The position numbers were made by a program, and so were the translations under genes. A stretch of DNA of 47,863 bases from Spongiibacteraceae bacterium UBA5047 (GTDB lineage Bacteria > Pseudomonadota > Gammaproteobacteria > Pseudomonadales > Spongiibacteraceae). A model generated the notes under the pieces. It saw only the letters and a list, made by a program, of their open reading frames with translations. It was not told where the DNA came from and did not search any database. Of the stretch, positions 38,301-47,444 are shown piece after piece; positions within the stretch are counted from its first letter, which is position 1, and the number at the start of each line of letters is the position of its first letter. The stretch lies in contig DIBR01000017.1 of assembly GCA_002415025.1 (NCBI GenBank), forward strand, positions 3,020 to 50,882. Direction: 5' to 3'.

Positions 38301-39376
38301 TGCTGTTGGCTGACTACCTGACGCAGTATTTCAGCGGATTTGCCGTATTCCAATACCTCACATTCAGGGGGATTTTGGGCGTGTTGACGGCACTGGCCAT
38401 TTCGCTTTTGGTCGGGCCGGTGATGATACGGCGGCTGAACTACCATCAAATTGGCCAAGCCGTTCGTGATGACGGACCTGAAAGTCATTTCAGTAAATCC
38501 GGTACGCCGACTATGGGCGGCGCGTTAATTCTGGTGGCGATAGCAATAAGTACTCTGCTTTGGTCCGATCTCTCTAACGCCTACGTGTGGACAGTTTTGG
38601 GCGTTACGCTAATTTTTGGTGCGGTGGGTTGGGTCGACGACTATCGCAAGGTGATTGAGCGCAATCCTCGCGGCCTGCCGGCACGCTGGAAATACTTATG
38701 GCAGTCCGTTGGGGGTTTAGCGGCTGCGATTTTTCTGTACAGCATGGCAACCGAACCGGCACATACCCAGCTCTACATTCCGTTCTTTAAAGATGTGCAA
38801 CTTGAACTGGGCGTGTTTTTTGTTGTGCTCACATACTTTGTCATTGTTGGCTCCAGTAATGCTGTAAATCTGACTGACGGTCTTGACGGACTGGCGATAC
38901 TGCCATCGGTAATGGTCGGTGCAGCGCTGGGCTTGATTGCGTATTTGACCGGCCATTTCAACTTTGCCGAGTACCTTCATATTCCTTATGTGGCAGGTGC
39001 GGGTGAACTTATTGTTTTCTGCGGCGCCTTGGGTGGCGCCGGCCTGGGGTTTCTCTGGTTCAACACCTACCCGGCCCAGGTGTTTATGGGTGATGTTGGC
39101 GCGCTGGCATTGGGGGCCGCGCTGGGAACGGTCGCTGTGATCACCCGCCACGAAATCGTCTTCTTTATTATGGGCGGTATTTTTGTGCTGGAAACGGTCT
39201 CGGTCATTCTACAGGTGGCCTCGTTCAAACTAACGGGTCGGCGCATTTTTCGTATGGCGCCTATCCATCATCACTATGAGTTGAAAGGTTGGCCGGAGCC
39301 CCGCGTGATCGTGCGGTTCTGGATTATTACGGTCGTGCTGGTTTTGTCGGGTTTAGCGACCCTGAAACTGCGTTGA
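38294..39376 (+). CDS. mraY: Phospho-MurNAc-pentapeptide translocase MraY
   Basis: A 360-residue polytopic membrane protein of family length. Conserved blocks include SKSGTPTMGGALI, VGWVDDYRKVIERNPRGLPA (aspartates of the active site), SSNAVNLTDGLDGLA, FMGDVGALALGAALGTVAV and the histidine-rich MAPIHHHYELKGWPE. It makes lipid I on undecaprenyl phosphate. It is followed by murD after 6 bases. Confidence 0.98.
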   Translation: MLMLLADYLTQYFSGFAVFQYLTFRGILGVLTALAISLLVGPVMIRRLNYHQIGQAVRDDGPESHFSKSGTPTMGGALILVAIAISTLLWSDLSNAYVWTVLGVTLIFGAVGWVDDYRKVIERNPRGLPARWKYLWQSVGGLAAAIFLYSMATEPAHTQLYIPFFKDVQLELGVFFVVLTYFVIVGSSNAVNLTDGLDGLAILPSVMVGAALGLIAYLTGHFNFAEYLHIPYVAGAGELIVFCGALGGAGLGFLWFNTYPAQVFMGDVGALALGAALGTVAVITRHEIVFFIMGGIFVLETVSVILQVASFKLTGRRIFRMAPIHHHYELKGWPEPRVIVRFWIITVVLVLSGLATLKLR

Positions 39377-39382
39377 GAGATC

Positions 39383-40738
39383 ATGAGCCTGATAGCCACT
39401 GACAAGCTGCGTATCGTGATTGGTCTGGGAGCGACCGGGCTTTCCTGTGCGCGTTTCTTGCACTCCCGGCAGCTTGCTTTTCGTGTGGCTGATAGTCGCT
39501 TGAATCCTCCGGGGCTGGCTGAATTTCAGCGAGAATTTCCCGAAGTAGAGCTGGCTCTCGGTGATTTTTCTGTCGAGCAGTTTGTCGCTGCCGATGAGTT
39601 GTATGTCAGCCCCGGCGTTTCACTGAAAGAGCCCGCTATCGCTGCGGCAATTGCCAACGGCGTGCGCGTTAGCGGCGATCTCGATTTGTTTGTGCAAAAC
39701 GTTCAAGGTCCTGTCGCAGCGATCACCGGCTCAAATGGCAAGAGCACCGTTACGACCTTGCTGGGCGAAATGGCCGCCAAAGATGGCAAACGAGTTGCCG
39801 TTGGCGGAAATTTGGGCACGCCGATGCTGGATCTGTTGAGCAACGAGCATCAGCTCTACGTACTGGAATTGTCGAGTTTTCAACTTGAGCGTTGTGCCAA
39901 AGTGAATGCCGAGGTGGCAACCGTATTGAACGTGAGCGAGGATCATATTGATCATCATGGCTCACTGCTTGCCTATCATCAGGCCAAGCACCGGGTTTTC
40001 CGTGGTTGCCGTCAGGCTGTGGTTAATCGCGATGACACCTTGACCCAGCCGCTGGTTCCTGAAGATGTCAGGTTCTGGCGTTTTGGCCTGGCAAATCCCG
40101 GGCGCGAGGAATTTGGGCTCATCGAAAAAGACGGCGAAACCTGGCTGGCGTTTGGAAGCGAGCTTTTGATGGCCTGTTCGGAACTGCATATCGCGGGCCA
40201 GCACAATATCGCCAATGCGCTGGCCGCACTCGCGTTGGGTAAGGCATTGGGTTTGGCAATGCCCTCCATGCTCGCCGCATTGAAGGAATTCAAGGGCCTT
40301 CCCCATCGTTGTCAGTGGGTTGGTCATTTTGGCGGCGTTGATTTCTTTGATGACTCAAAAGGCACTAATGTTGGTGCGGCTGTGGCATCGTTGAACGGCT
40401 TGGCGAAACGCTGTCGCGTGGTATTGATCGCTGGCGGTCAATCCAAGGGAGCAGACTTCGCTGCATTAATTGATACTCTGGTTGATGTCGGGCGGGCAGC
40501 GGTTTTTATCGGCGAGGCGGCTGACGATCTAACTGAGCAGCTCGATGAACGCCTTCCGTCTATGGTTGCCGACAATATGGAATCGGCAGTCAATGCCGCA
40601 TTTTCCATGGCCCGTTCCGGCGATGCTGTTCTGCTGTCGCCGGCCTGTGCCAGCTTTGACATGTTTAAAAACTATGAGCACCGCGGCCAATGTTTTTCAG
40701 AGTCGGTCGCGCATTTGGCTGCAGGAGGCGCACGATGA
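39383..40738 (+). CDS. murD: UDP-MurNAc-alanine D-glutamate ligase MurD
   Basis: A 451-residue Mur ligase. An N-terminal UDP-binding Rossmann-like domain (IVIGLGATGLSCARFL) precedes the ATP loop AITGSNGKSTVTTLLGEMA. VLELSSFQLE, VLNVSEDHIDHHGSLLAYHQ, FFDDSKGTNVGAAVASL and LLSPACASFDMFKNYEHRG follow. It adds D-Glu to UDP-MurNAc-L-Ala. The stop overlaps the ftsW start (ATGA). Confidence 0.97.
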   Translation: MSLIATDKLRIVIGLGATGLSCARFLHSRQLAFRVADSRLNPPGLAEFQREFPEVELALGDFSVEQFVAADELYVSPGVSLKEPAIAAAIANGVRVSGDLDLFVQNVQGPVAAITGSNGKSTVTTLLGEMAAKDGKRVAVGGNLGTPMLDLLSNEHQLYVLELSSFQLERCAKVNAEVATVLNVSEDHIDHHGSLLAYHQAKHRVFRGCRQAVVNRDDTLTQPLVPEDVRFWRFGLANPGREEFGLIEKDGETWLAFGSELLMACSELHIAGQHNIANALAALALGKALGLAMPSMLAALKEFKGLPHRCQWVGHFGGVDFFDDSKGTNVGAAVASLNGLAKRCRVVLIAGGQSKGADFAALIDTLVDVGRAAVFIGEAADDLTEQLDERLPSMVADNMESAVNAAFSMARSGDAVLLSPACASFDMFKNYEHRGQCFSESVAHLAAGGAR

Positions 40739-41877
40739 CGACGCTGACTGTGCGCCCCACGGCAACTTTTCAAGCGATTGATCGCACGTTCGTCGTGCTT
40801 GTCATGACCCTTCTGCTCGTTGGCTTTGTTGCGATGACATCAGCATCGATCGAGTTCGCCGATCGTCGTTATGGAGATGCGTTCTTCTTTGCCAAGCGCT
40901 ACGGAATCTATTTGTTGCTGGCGTCGGTTCTGGCCGTGCTTACCTATCAGGTGCCAATGGAAGCCTGGCGTAAAAGCAGCTGGCTATTGCTGCTGTTGGG
41001 TTTTGTTTTGCTGGCTCTGGTGTTGATCCCCGGCATTGGCCGTGAAGTGAACGGCAGCCGTCGATGGCTGGCATTCGGACCTCTGACTTTGCAGGCTTCG
41101 GAACTGGTTAAACTTTTCGTCGTGTTGTATTTGGCTGGCTATCTTGTGCGTCGCCATGAGGAAGTGAAGAACAAGTTTGCCGGATTTGTAAAACCCATGG
41201 CGGTAGTGTCGGCGGTGACGCTGCTACTGATGATGGAACCGGATTTTGGTGCGACCGTGGTTACAGTGGGTACCGCACTGGCACTCCTGTTTCTGGCTGG
41301 CGTCAGGTTAACGCAGTTTTTGGCGGTGATCGCGGCATGCGCCGCAGTGCTGGTTGCCACTGTGCTGATTTCGCCTTACCGCATGAAGCGGCTTACTGCC
41401 TTTACCGATCCGTGGGCTGATCAGTTTAATAGTGGTTATCAGCTTACCCAGTCACTGATTGCTTTTGGTCGTGGCGAATGGACGGGAACGGGGCTGGGTA
41501 ACAGTGTGCAGAAGCTATTTTATCTCCCGGAGGCCCATACCGATTTTGTTTTTGCCATTTGGGCAGAGGAGTTCGGCTTTCTGGGCGCTATGTTTGTGTT
41601 GGCGCTGTTTGGCATGCTGATTGCGAAGATCTTGCGTATAGCGCGGGACGCCGAGTTGGGCGGGCGTGCCTTTAATGGTTTTGTCGCCTACGGCATAGCT
41701 ATTATGTTAGCTGCCCAGGTGTTTATCAATATTGGCGTAAACATAGGTTTGTTGCCCACTAAAGGGTTAACGCTACCTTTCATGAGTTACGGCGGCAGCA
41801 GTCTAATGGTATGCGTCATCATGATGGCCATGGTGGCGCGTATCAGTCAGGAAAATGGAGGGCGTCATGCGAGTTGA
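40735..41877 (+). CDS. ftsW: Septal glycosyltransferase FtsW (SEDS family)
   Basis: About 380 residues from the ATG at 40735, chosen over an upstream in-frame start (40690) because it overlaps the murD stop in ATGA and matches family length. It has ten or so membrane segments and the SEDS signatures GREVNGSRRWLAFGPLTLQASELVK, MMEPDFGATVV (catalytic Asp region), NSGYQLTQSLIAFGRGEWTG, LPEAHTDFVFAIWAEEFGF and GLLPTKGLTLPFMSYGGSSL. It polymerises lipid II at the septum together with FtsI. Confidence 0.96.
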   Translation: MTTLTVRPTATFQAIDRTFVVLVMTLLLVGFVAMTSASIEFADRRYGDAFFFAKRYGIYLLLASVLAVLTYQVPMEAWRKSSWLLLLLGFVLLALVLIPGIGREVNGSRRWLAFGPLTLQASELVKLFVVLYLAGYLVRRHEEVKNKFAGFVKPMAVVSAVTLLLMMEPDFGATVVTVGTALALLFLAGVRLTQFLAVIAACAAVLVATVLISPYRMKRLTAFTDPWADQFNSGYQLTQSLIAFGRGEWTGTGLGNSVQKLFYLPEAHTDFVFAIWAEEFGFLGAMFVLALFGMLIAKILRIARDAELGGRAFNGFVAYGIAIMLAAQVFINIGVNIGLLPTKGLTLPFMSYGGSSLMVCVIMMAMVARISQENGGRHAS

Positions 41878-42955
41878 AGCCTCCCAACCCCTTGTCCTGG
41901 TAATGGCCGGCGGCACTGGTGGCCATGTCTTTCCTGCGCTTGCCATCGCGAAGGCCTTGCAAGAGCGCTCGGCCTCCGTTCAGTGGCTGGGTACTGAGGG
42001 CGGTATTGAAGCACGTGTTGTGCGCGAGAGCGGCATTGAACTGCATTGTCTCAGCGTGCAGGGCCTTCGTGGCAAAGGGCTGTTGACGCGAGTGCAATCC
42101 TTCTTCAAGGCGATTGCCAGTGTGTTGGTGGCGATACAGCTTATTCGTCGTCTCAAGCCGGTATGTGTTATTGGCTTGGGTGGATATGTGGCAGGTCCGG
42201 GCGGTATTGCGGCCTGGTTAATGCGAAAGCCTCTGATCATCCATGAACAGAACGCCGTTGCCGGTACGACCAATCGCCTGCTGGCACGGTTTGCAAACAG
42301 CGTGCTTACGGGCTACCCGATTTCGCTTGGGGGTGTACGTTCGAGATTTATCGGCAACCCGGTACGAGCAAGCATTTCGGCGCTGCCTTCGCCTGATGTC
42401 CGCTTTGCTCAGCGCGCCGGCCGATTGCAGCTGCTGGTTCTGGGTGGTAGCCAGGGAGCGATGGCGATCAATCAGGTTGTCGTTGATGCATTGAAGGGAC
42501 TCTCGCCCCAACAGGTCAGTGTTTGGCATCAGACCGGATCTGCTCACTTTGAGGCGGTCAGTTCAGAATATCGGGCTGCGGGGCTGGACGTGCGCGTGGA
42601 GGCCTTTATTAATGATATGGCCGCAGCTTACGGCTGGGCAGATGTGGTTTTGTGTCGCGCAGGTGCCTTGACGGTAGCTGAGGTCAGTGCCGCCGGGGTC
42701 GGCGCCTGGCTGGTGCCTTTGCCGCATGCCATTGATGATCATCAGCGGGAAAATGCTCGTTGGCTGGCGACTCAGGGTGCCGGGGAAATTATTGAGCAGG
42801 CCTCGTTGACGGCGGCTTTGTTACAGAAAAAAATTCAGGCGGCCGTTTCACAGCGGGATAGTTTGACCAGTATGGCATTGGCCGCTCGCCTTTTGGCTCG
42901 CCCCGATGCCGCAGCAGTAGCGGCAGATGCCTGCCTGGAGTATGCCTATGTCTAG
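41867..42955 (+). CDS. murG: Lipid II synthase MurG
   Basis: About 362 residues from the ATG at 41867, which has a strong GGAGG 6 bases upstream; an ATG at 41855 is in frame. The GT-B fold shows VMAGGTGGHVFPALAIAKAL, GLGGYVAGPGGIAAWLM, IIHEQNAVAGTTNRLLAR, GGSQGAMAINQVV and the nucleotide-sugar block CRAGALTVAEVSAAG with PLPHAIDDHQRENAR. It adds GlcNAc to lipid I on the inner membrane face. The start overlaps ftsW by 11 bases. Confidence 0.97.
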   Translation: MRVEASQPLVLVMAGGTGGHVFPALAIAKALQERSASVQWLGTEGGIEARVVRESGIELHCLSVQGLRGKGLLTRVQSFFKAIASVLVAIQLIRRLKPVCVIGLGGYVAGPGGIAAWLMRKPLIIHEQNAVAGTTNRLLARFANSVLTGYPISLGGVRSRFIGNPVRASISALPSPDVRFAQRAGRLQLLVLGGSQGAMAINQVVVDALKGLSPQQVSVWHQTGSAHFEAVSSEYRAAGLDVRVEAFINDMAAAYGWADVVLCRAGALTVAEVSAAGVGAWLVPLPHAIDDHQRENARWLATQGAGEIIEQASLTAALLQKKIQAAVSQRDSLTSMALAARLLARPDAAAVAADACLEYAYV

Positions 42956-44372
42956 GCGCGATTCATTTGTAGTGCCGGAAATGCGTCGGGTAAAACGCAT
43001 TCATTTTGTGGGTATTGGTGGCGCCGGCATGTGCGGCATTGCTGAGGTATTGTCTAATCTCGGCTACACGGTGTCGGGTTCGGACATTCGTGAGTCGACG
43101 ACCGTCCAGCACCTGCGTGAACAGGAAATTCTCGTTGAGATTGGACACGCAGCAGCTCATGTTGAAGGTGCGGATGTGGTTGTTGTCTCCAGCGCTGTCG
43201 ACAAGACAAACCCGGAGGTGAGCGCGGCATTTGAGTTGCGTATTCCTGTGGTACGCCGTGCGGAGATGCTGGCGGAACTGATGCGATACCGGCACGGTGT
43301 TGCGGTTGCCGGTACCCACGGAAAAACTACCACAACCAGCATTATCACCAATATTTTTGCAGACGCAGGTCTGGATCCGACCTTTGTGATCGGCGGCAAA
43401 GTTAACAGTGCCGGCACTAACGCAAAACTCGGTGAGAGTCGTTATTTGGTGGCAGAGGCAGACGAAAGCGATGCGTCATTCCTGCACTTGCAGCCAATGG
43501 TATCTGTCGTTACGAATATTGAAGCCGATCATATGGGTACCTATGGCGGTGACTTTGAACGGTTGCGGCAAACCTTTATCGAGTTCTTACACAATTTGCC
43601 TTTCTATGGCATAGCCGTGGTGTGCGTGGATGATCCTGTAGTGCGGGAGTTGTTGCCGAAGATTTCGCGGCAGGTTCTAACCTACGGGCTTAGCGACGAT
43701 GCTGATTTTCGCATTCAGAATGTGCGAGAAGACGGATTGCGTTCGCATTTTGATGTCGCGCGGGTTCGTAACAACGACGTGCTCAGTTTCACCATAAATC
43801 AGCCGGGCATCCACAATGTGCTGAATGCCACAGCCGCGATCGCTGTTGCGACCGACGAAGGGATAAGCGCTGAGCATATCTGCAGTGGCATCGAAACCTA
43901 TCAGGGAGTTGGTCGACGCTTTCAGATTTACGGCGAACAGAAGGTTGCGGGCGGAAGCGCGATCCTGGTTGACGATTATGGACATCATCCGACCGAGGTC
44001 ATGGCCACCATTAAAGCTGTGCGGCAGGCTTGGCCGGAACGGCGCTTATTGATGGTTTACCAGCCGCATCGCTTCACACGTACTCGCGATCTCTACGACG
44101 ATTTTGTTCGGGTGTTGTCGGAAGTCGACATGCTGCTGATGCTCAATGTGTATTCGGCCGGTGAAAACAGCATTCCCGGTGCAGACTCGCGCAGCCTGTG
44201 TGCCAGTATTCGCCAGCTCGGGAAAATCGATCCGATATTCGTTGAGGATATTGAGCAGGTGCTCGAAACATTGAAGTCGGTCGTTAGGAGTGACGACATT
44301 GTATTGACCCAGGGCGCCGGGAATATCGGCGGTATTGCCCTGCAACTGGCTGGCAGCGGGTGGGAAGCATGA
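42948..44372 (+). CDS. murC: UDP-MurNAc L-alanine ligase MurC
   Basis: About 474 residues from the ATG at 42948 (GGAG 7 bases upstream, overlapping the murG stop). The frame is open upstream to 42927. Key blocks are IHFVGIGGAGMCGIAEVL, GVAVAGTHGKTTTTSIITN (ATP loop), LVAEADESDASFLHLQPM, VVTNIEADHMGTYGGDFE and LVDDYGHHPTEVMATIKA. It starts stem-peptide assembly by adding L-Ala. The end overlaps the ddlB start (ATGA). Confidence 0.97.
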   Translation: MSRRDSFVVPEMRRVKRIHFVGIGGAGMCGIAEVLSNLGYTVSGSDIRESTTVQHLREQEILVEIGHAAAHVEGADVVVVSSAVDKTNPEVSAAFELRIPVVRRAEMLAELMRYRHGVAVAGTHGKTTTTSIITNIFADAGLDPTFVIGGKVNSAGTNAKLGESRYLVAEADESDASFLHLQPMVSVVTNIEADHMGTYGGDFERLRQTFIEFLHNLPFYGIAVVCVDDPVVRELLPKISRQVLTYGLSDDADFRIQNVREDGLRSHFDVARVRNNDVLSFTINQPGIHNVLNATAAIAVATDEGISAEHICSGIETYQGVGRRFQIYGEQKVAGGSAILVDDYGHHPTEVMATIKAVRQAWPERRLLMVYQPHRFTRTRDLYDDFVRVLSEVDMLLMLNVYSAGENSIPGADSRSLCASIRQLGKIDPIFVEDIEQVLETLKSVVRSDDIVLTQGAGNIGGIALQLAGSGWEA

Positions 44373-45304
44373 GTCCGGTGCGAGAAAATTTATTGTCGCA
44401 ACTGCAGGGCAGCTTGAAAGGGCCTATTGCTGTGCTGGCCGGGGGTAGCTCCGCCGAGCGGGATATTTCCCTGAGCTCGGGGCGAGCGGTGCTGGCAGCA
44501 TTTGCTGACGCGGGTCTTGCATGCGAGCTGGTGGATACAGCTGAACCGGGTTGGCTGGAAAAAGCTGAACAGTTTGATCTTGCTTTTATTGCCTTACACG
44601 GACCTGGTGGCGAAGACGGAACGGTGCAAGGAGCACTGCTGACAAAAGGTATTCGCTTCACGGGTAGCGGGGTGTTGGCTTCTGCTTTGGCGATGGACAA
44701 GCAGCGCAGCAAGTTGTTGTGGGGTGGCGCAGGGTTGCCGACTCCGGAATTTATGGTGCTTGACGATCGCAGCGATCTCGCCGCTGTGTACGCAACTTTG
44801 GGTGAGAGCATTGTTAAGCCCAGTAATGAAGGCTCGAGTATTGGCATGGCGCGAGTTGCGAGCCTTGCGGAGTTGCGCGAAGCCTACGGCAACGCAAAAA
44901 ACTACGGAACTGTGCTGGTTGAGCGCTGGGTTGTCGGCGAGGAATATACCGTGGCGATCGTAGGGCGTGAAGTCTTGCCTGCCATTCGTTTGGAAACAAA
45001 CAATCGCTTCTACGACTTTGAAGCGAAATATCAGTCGACCACAACGCGTTATTTATGCCCCTGTGGGCTCAGTGAAGCTGAAGAGATCGAGCTGCAAAAT
45101 CTGGCGTTGCAGGCTTTTGACAGTCTCGGTTGTAGCGGGTGGGGCCGGGTCGATGTTATGCGAGACAGCGATGGCCGGTTTCAGCTGCTCGAAGTGAATA
45201 CAATTCCGGGGATGACAGACCACAGTCTGGTCCCCATGGCAGCCGAAGCACATGGCTGGAACTTTCAGGAACTGGTGCTCGCCATTGCGGTGCAAGCCTT
45301 ATGA
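44369..45304 (+). CDS. ddlB: D-alanine--D-alanine ligase DdlB
   Basis: About 311 residues from the ATG at 44369, which overlaps the murC stop; the frame is open from a GTG at 44360. ATP-grasp signatures are present: VLAGGSSAERDISLSSG, ALHGPGGEDGTVQGALL, IVKPSNEGSSIGMARV, VGEEYTVAIVGREVLPAI, and the metal-binding end LLEVNTIPGMTDHSLVPMAA. It makes the D-Ala-D-Ala dipeptide used by MurF. It overlaps ftsQ by four bases. Confidence 0.97.
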   Translation: MSPVRENLLSQLQGSLKGPIAVLAGGSSAERDISLSSGRAVLAAFADAGLACELVDTAEPGWLEKAEQFDLAFIALHGPGGEDGTVQGALLTKGIRFTGSGVLASALAMDKQRSKLLWGGAGLPTPEFMVLDDRSDLAAVYATLGESIVKPSNEGSSIGMARVASLAELREAYGNAKNYGTVLVERWVVGEEYTVAIVGREVLPAIRLETNNRFYDFEAKYQSTTTRYLCPCGLSEAEEIELQNLALQAFDSLGCSGWGRVDVMRDSDGRFQLLEVNTIPGMTDHSLVPMAAEAHGWNFQELVLAIAVQAL

Positions 45305-46089
45305 AAAAAGCGAAACCACAAAAAGTCATCCGGAAGCGAGGAGCGCAGCCGCGACGTGGTCGCGCGGAGAAAAAACCTGCGTTGCAGCTCAACTTTATGC
45401 CCTACCTCCGCATCGGAGTGATGGTGGGGGGCGCAGGTCTGGTGCTCGCCGCGTTGCTGTCTATGGTTCTTTCGGTAGGCAGGGTCTCGGTTGAGCGCGT
45501 TGCCTTTGCGGGTGATATCCGGCAAGTGAATCAGGATCAGCTCGTGAGCCGGGTGAATCCATATATAGAAAAGGGTTATTTCGGCCTGGATTTGGCTGCG
45601 ATCAAACGCAGCGTGGAGTTGGAGCCGTGGGTGTTGTCGGCGAGTGTCGAGCGTGAATGGCCGTGGTCTTTGCGGGTCACGATAGAGGAACAAACTCCCA
45701 TTGCGTATTGGGGGAGAACGGCGCTGCTCAATCATCGTGGTGAAGTGTTTGCGCCGGCCAGTGTTCCAAAAAATTTGCCGTTGCCGACACTTGAAGGACC
45801 GGATGCGGCTTCTGTCGGAGTCATGCAGGCTTATCAGTTAATGACTCAGTTGCTGGTTGATACGCCACTGCAACTGTCGCATTTACTGCTTGATGATCAG
45901 GGGCAGTGGTTGGGTGTGGCCGGCGACGGAGTTGAAATCAAGCTGGGCCGCAAGCAGCCGGTTCAGAACATGAAACGATTTTTGCGCGTGTATCGGGAAA
46001 AGTTACAGACCCGCTTTGCTGATGTGCAGCAAGTTGATACTCGCTACATCAATGGCGTTGCTATTGATTGGCGTGAAGGTAAAACCTGA
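45301..46089 (+). CDS. ftsQ: Cell division protein FtsQ
   Basis: About 262 residues from the ATG at 45301 (ATGA with the ddlB stop). The cytoplasmic N-terminus is very basic (KKAKPQKVIRKRGAQPRRGR). A transmembrane helix (about 39-60) and a POTRA domain (VERVAFAGDIRQVNQDQLVS, YFGLDLAAIKRSVELEPWVL, ASVEREWPWSLRVTIEEQTP) follow, then the FtsQ beta domain with DTRYINGVAIDWR. It scaffolds FtsB and FtsL at the septum. Confidence 0.95.
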   Translation: MKKAKPQKVIRKRGAQPRRGRAEKKPALQLNFMPYLRIGVMVGGAGLVLAALLSMVLSVGRVSVERVAFAGDIRQVNQDQLVSRVNPYIEKGYFGLDLAAIKRSVELEPWVLSASVEREWPWSLRVTIEEQTPIAYWGRTALLNHRGEVFAPASVPKNLPLPTLEGPDAASVGVMQAYQLMTQLLVDTPLQLSHLLLDDQGQWLGVAGDGVEIKLGRKQPVQNMKRFLRVYREKLQTRFADVQQVDTRYINGVAIDWREGKT

Positions 46090-46140
46090 TGGGCGGCTTC
46101 ACGCGTAGGCAGCAAAAAAATACTTTGGGGAGCGTTTAAG

Positions 46141-47373
46141 ATGGCGGGCACTCACACGGATCGCATGGTAGTCGGGCTGGATATTGGAACGTCGAAAGTC
46201 GTTGCCATTGTTGGTGCGATCAACGCTGACGGTGTACTCGAAATTGTCGGCATCGGCTCTCATCCGTCGCGCGGTATGAAGAAGGGTGTGGTTATTAACA
46301 TCGAATCGACAGTGCAGTCGATTCAGCGCGCGATCGAGGAAGCCGAGCTTATGGCGGGCTGCCAGATACATAGCGTGTATGTGGGGATTGCGGGAAGCCA
46401 TATACGCAGCTTGAACTCCCACGGCATCGTCGCAATCCGGGACCGCGAGGTTTACCAGCTCGATCTTGAGCGTGTTATCGATGCCGCCCAGGCGGTAGCG
46501 ATCCCAGCAGATCAGAAAGTGCTACATATTCTGCCGCAGGAATACATCGTCGATGATCAAGAAGGAATTCGCGAACCATTGGGGATGTCAGGGGTTCGCC
46601 TTGAAGCGAAGGTACATTTGGTTACCTGTGCGGTAAACGCTGTTCAGAACATTGAGAAGTGCATCCGCCGCTGTGGGCTGGAAGTCGAAGACGTCATTCT
46701 AGAACAGCTCGCGTCGAGCTATGCCGTGCTAACAGAAGATGAGAAGGAGCTGGGTGTTTGTTTGGTGGATATCGGTGGCGGCACCACTGATATAGCAATC
46801 TTTACCGAAGGCGCGATCAAGCATACGGGCGTTATCCCGATTGCCGGCGATCAGGTTACCAACGATATCGCGATGGCGTTGCGTACGCCCACGCAGTATG
46901 CCGAGGAGATCAAGATTAAATACGCCTGCGCGCTTACGCAGCTGGCTGGCGAAGATGAAACCATCAAAGTACCTAGTGTGGGTGAGCGGCCGCCACGTGA
47001 TCTTTCCCGGCAACAGTTGGCTGCAGTAGTCGAGCCTCGATACGACGAACTGTTCACTCTGGTGCAGGCCGAGTTGAGGCGCAGCGGTTACGAGGATATC
47101 TGCGCTGCCGGCATCGTGTTGACAGGCGGGACTTCGAAAATGGAAGGCGTCATTGATCTCGCAGAAGAAATATTTCACATGCCGGTTCGTTTGGGTGTGC
47201 CCCAGGATATCAGCGGCTTAACCGATATCGTGCGCAACCCGATCTACTCGACGAGCGTCGGTTTGCTGCAATACGGATTTACGCAACACACAAGTGATGT
47301 TGGTAAAAAACGCAAGCGCTCACCGGTCAGTTTCGTTGAGCGACTGAAGAACTGGATACAAAGCAATTTTTAA
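46141..47373 (+). CDS. ftsA: Cell division actin-like protein FtsA
   Basis: A 410-residue actin-fold ATPase: VVGLDIGTSKVVAIVG (phosphate 1), GVCLVDIGGGTTDIAIFTEG (phosphate 2), GIVLTGGTSKMEGVIDLAEE (adenosine), and the 1C domain in between. The C-terminal amphipathic helix FVERLKNWIQSNF is the membrane-targeting sequence. FtsA tethers FtsZ filaments to the membrane. It follows ftsQ after a 51-base gap and precedes ftsZ by 71 bases. Confidence 0.98.
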   Translation: MAGTHTDRMVVGLDIGTSKVVAIVGAINADGVLEIVGIGSHPSRGMKKGVVINIESTVQSIQRAIEEAELMAGCQIHSVYVGIAGSHIRSLNSHGIVAIRDREVYQLDLERVIDAAQAVAIPADQKVLHILPQEYIVDDQEGIREPLGMSGVRLEAKVHLVTCAVNAVQNIEKCIRRCGLEVEDVILEQLASSYAVLTEDEKELGVCLVDIGGGTTDIAIFTEGAIKHTGVIPIAGDQVTNDIAMALRTPTQYAEEIKIKYACALTQLAGEDETIKVPSVGERPPRDLSRQQLAAVVEPRYDELFTLVQAELRRSGYEDICAAGIVLTGGTSKMEGVIDLAEEIFHMPVRLGVPQDISGLTDIVRNPIYSTSVGLLQYGFTQHTSDVGKKRKRSPVSFVERLKNWIQSNF

Positions 47374-47401
47374 TAGGGCTGTTTTTAAGTTTAGTAACCG
47401 G

Positions 47402-47417
47402 GCGTGGAATTCCACGC
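47402..47417. repeat. Perfect 16-bp palindrome between ftsA and ftsZ
   Basis: GCGTGGAATTCCACGC is a perfect two-fold symmetric sequence in the 71-base ftsA-ftsZ gap, 27 bases before the ftsZ ATG. It could be a protein-binding dyad or a cruciform/hairpin; there is no T-tract. Confidence 0.85.
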
Positions 47418-47444
47418 TCACAAGCTAAAAAAGGGAGAAATACC

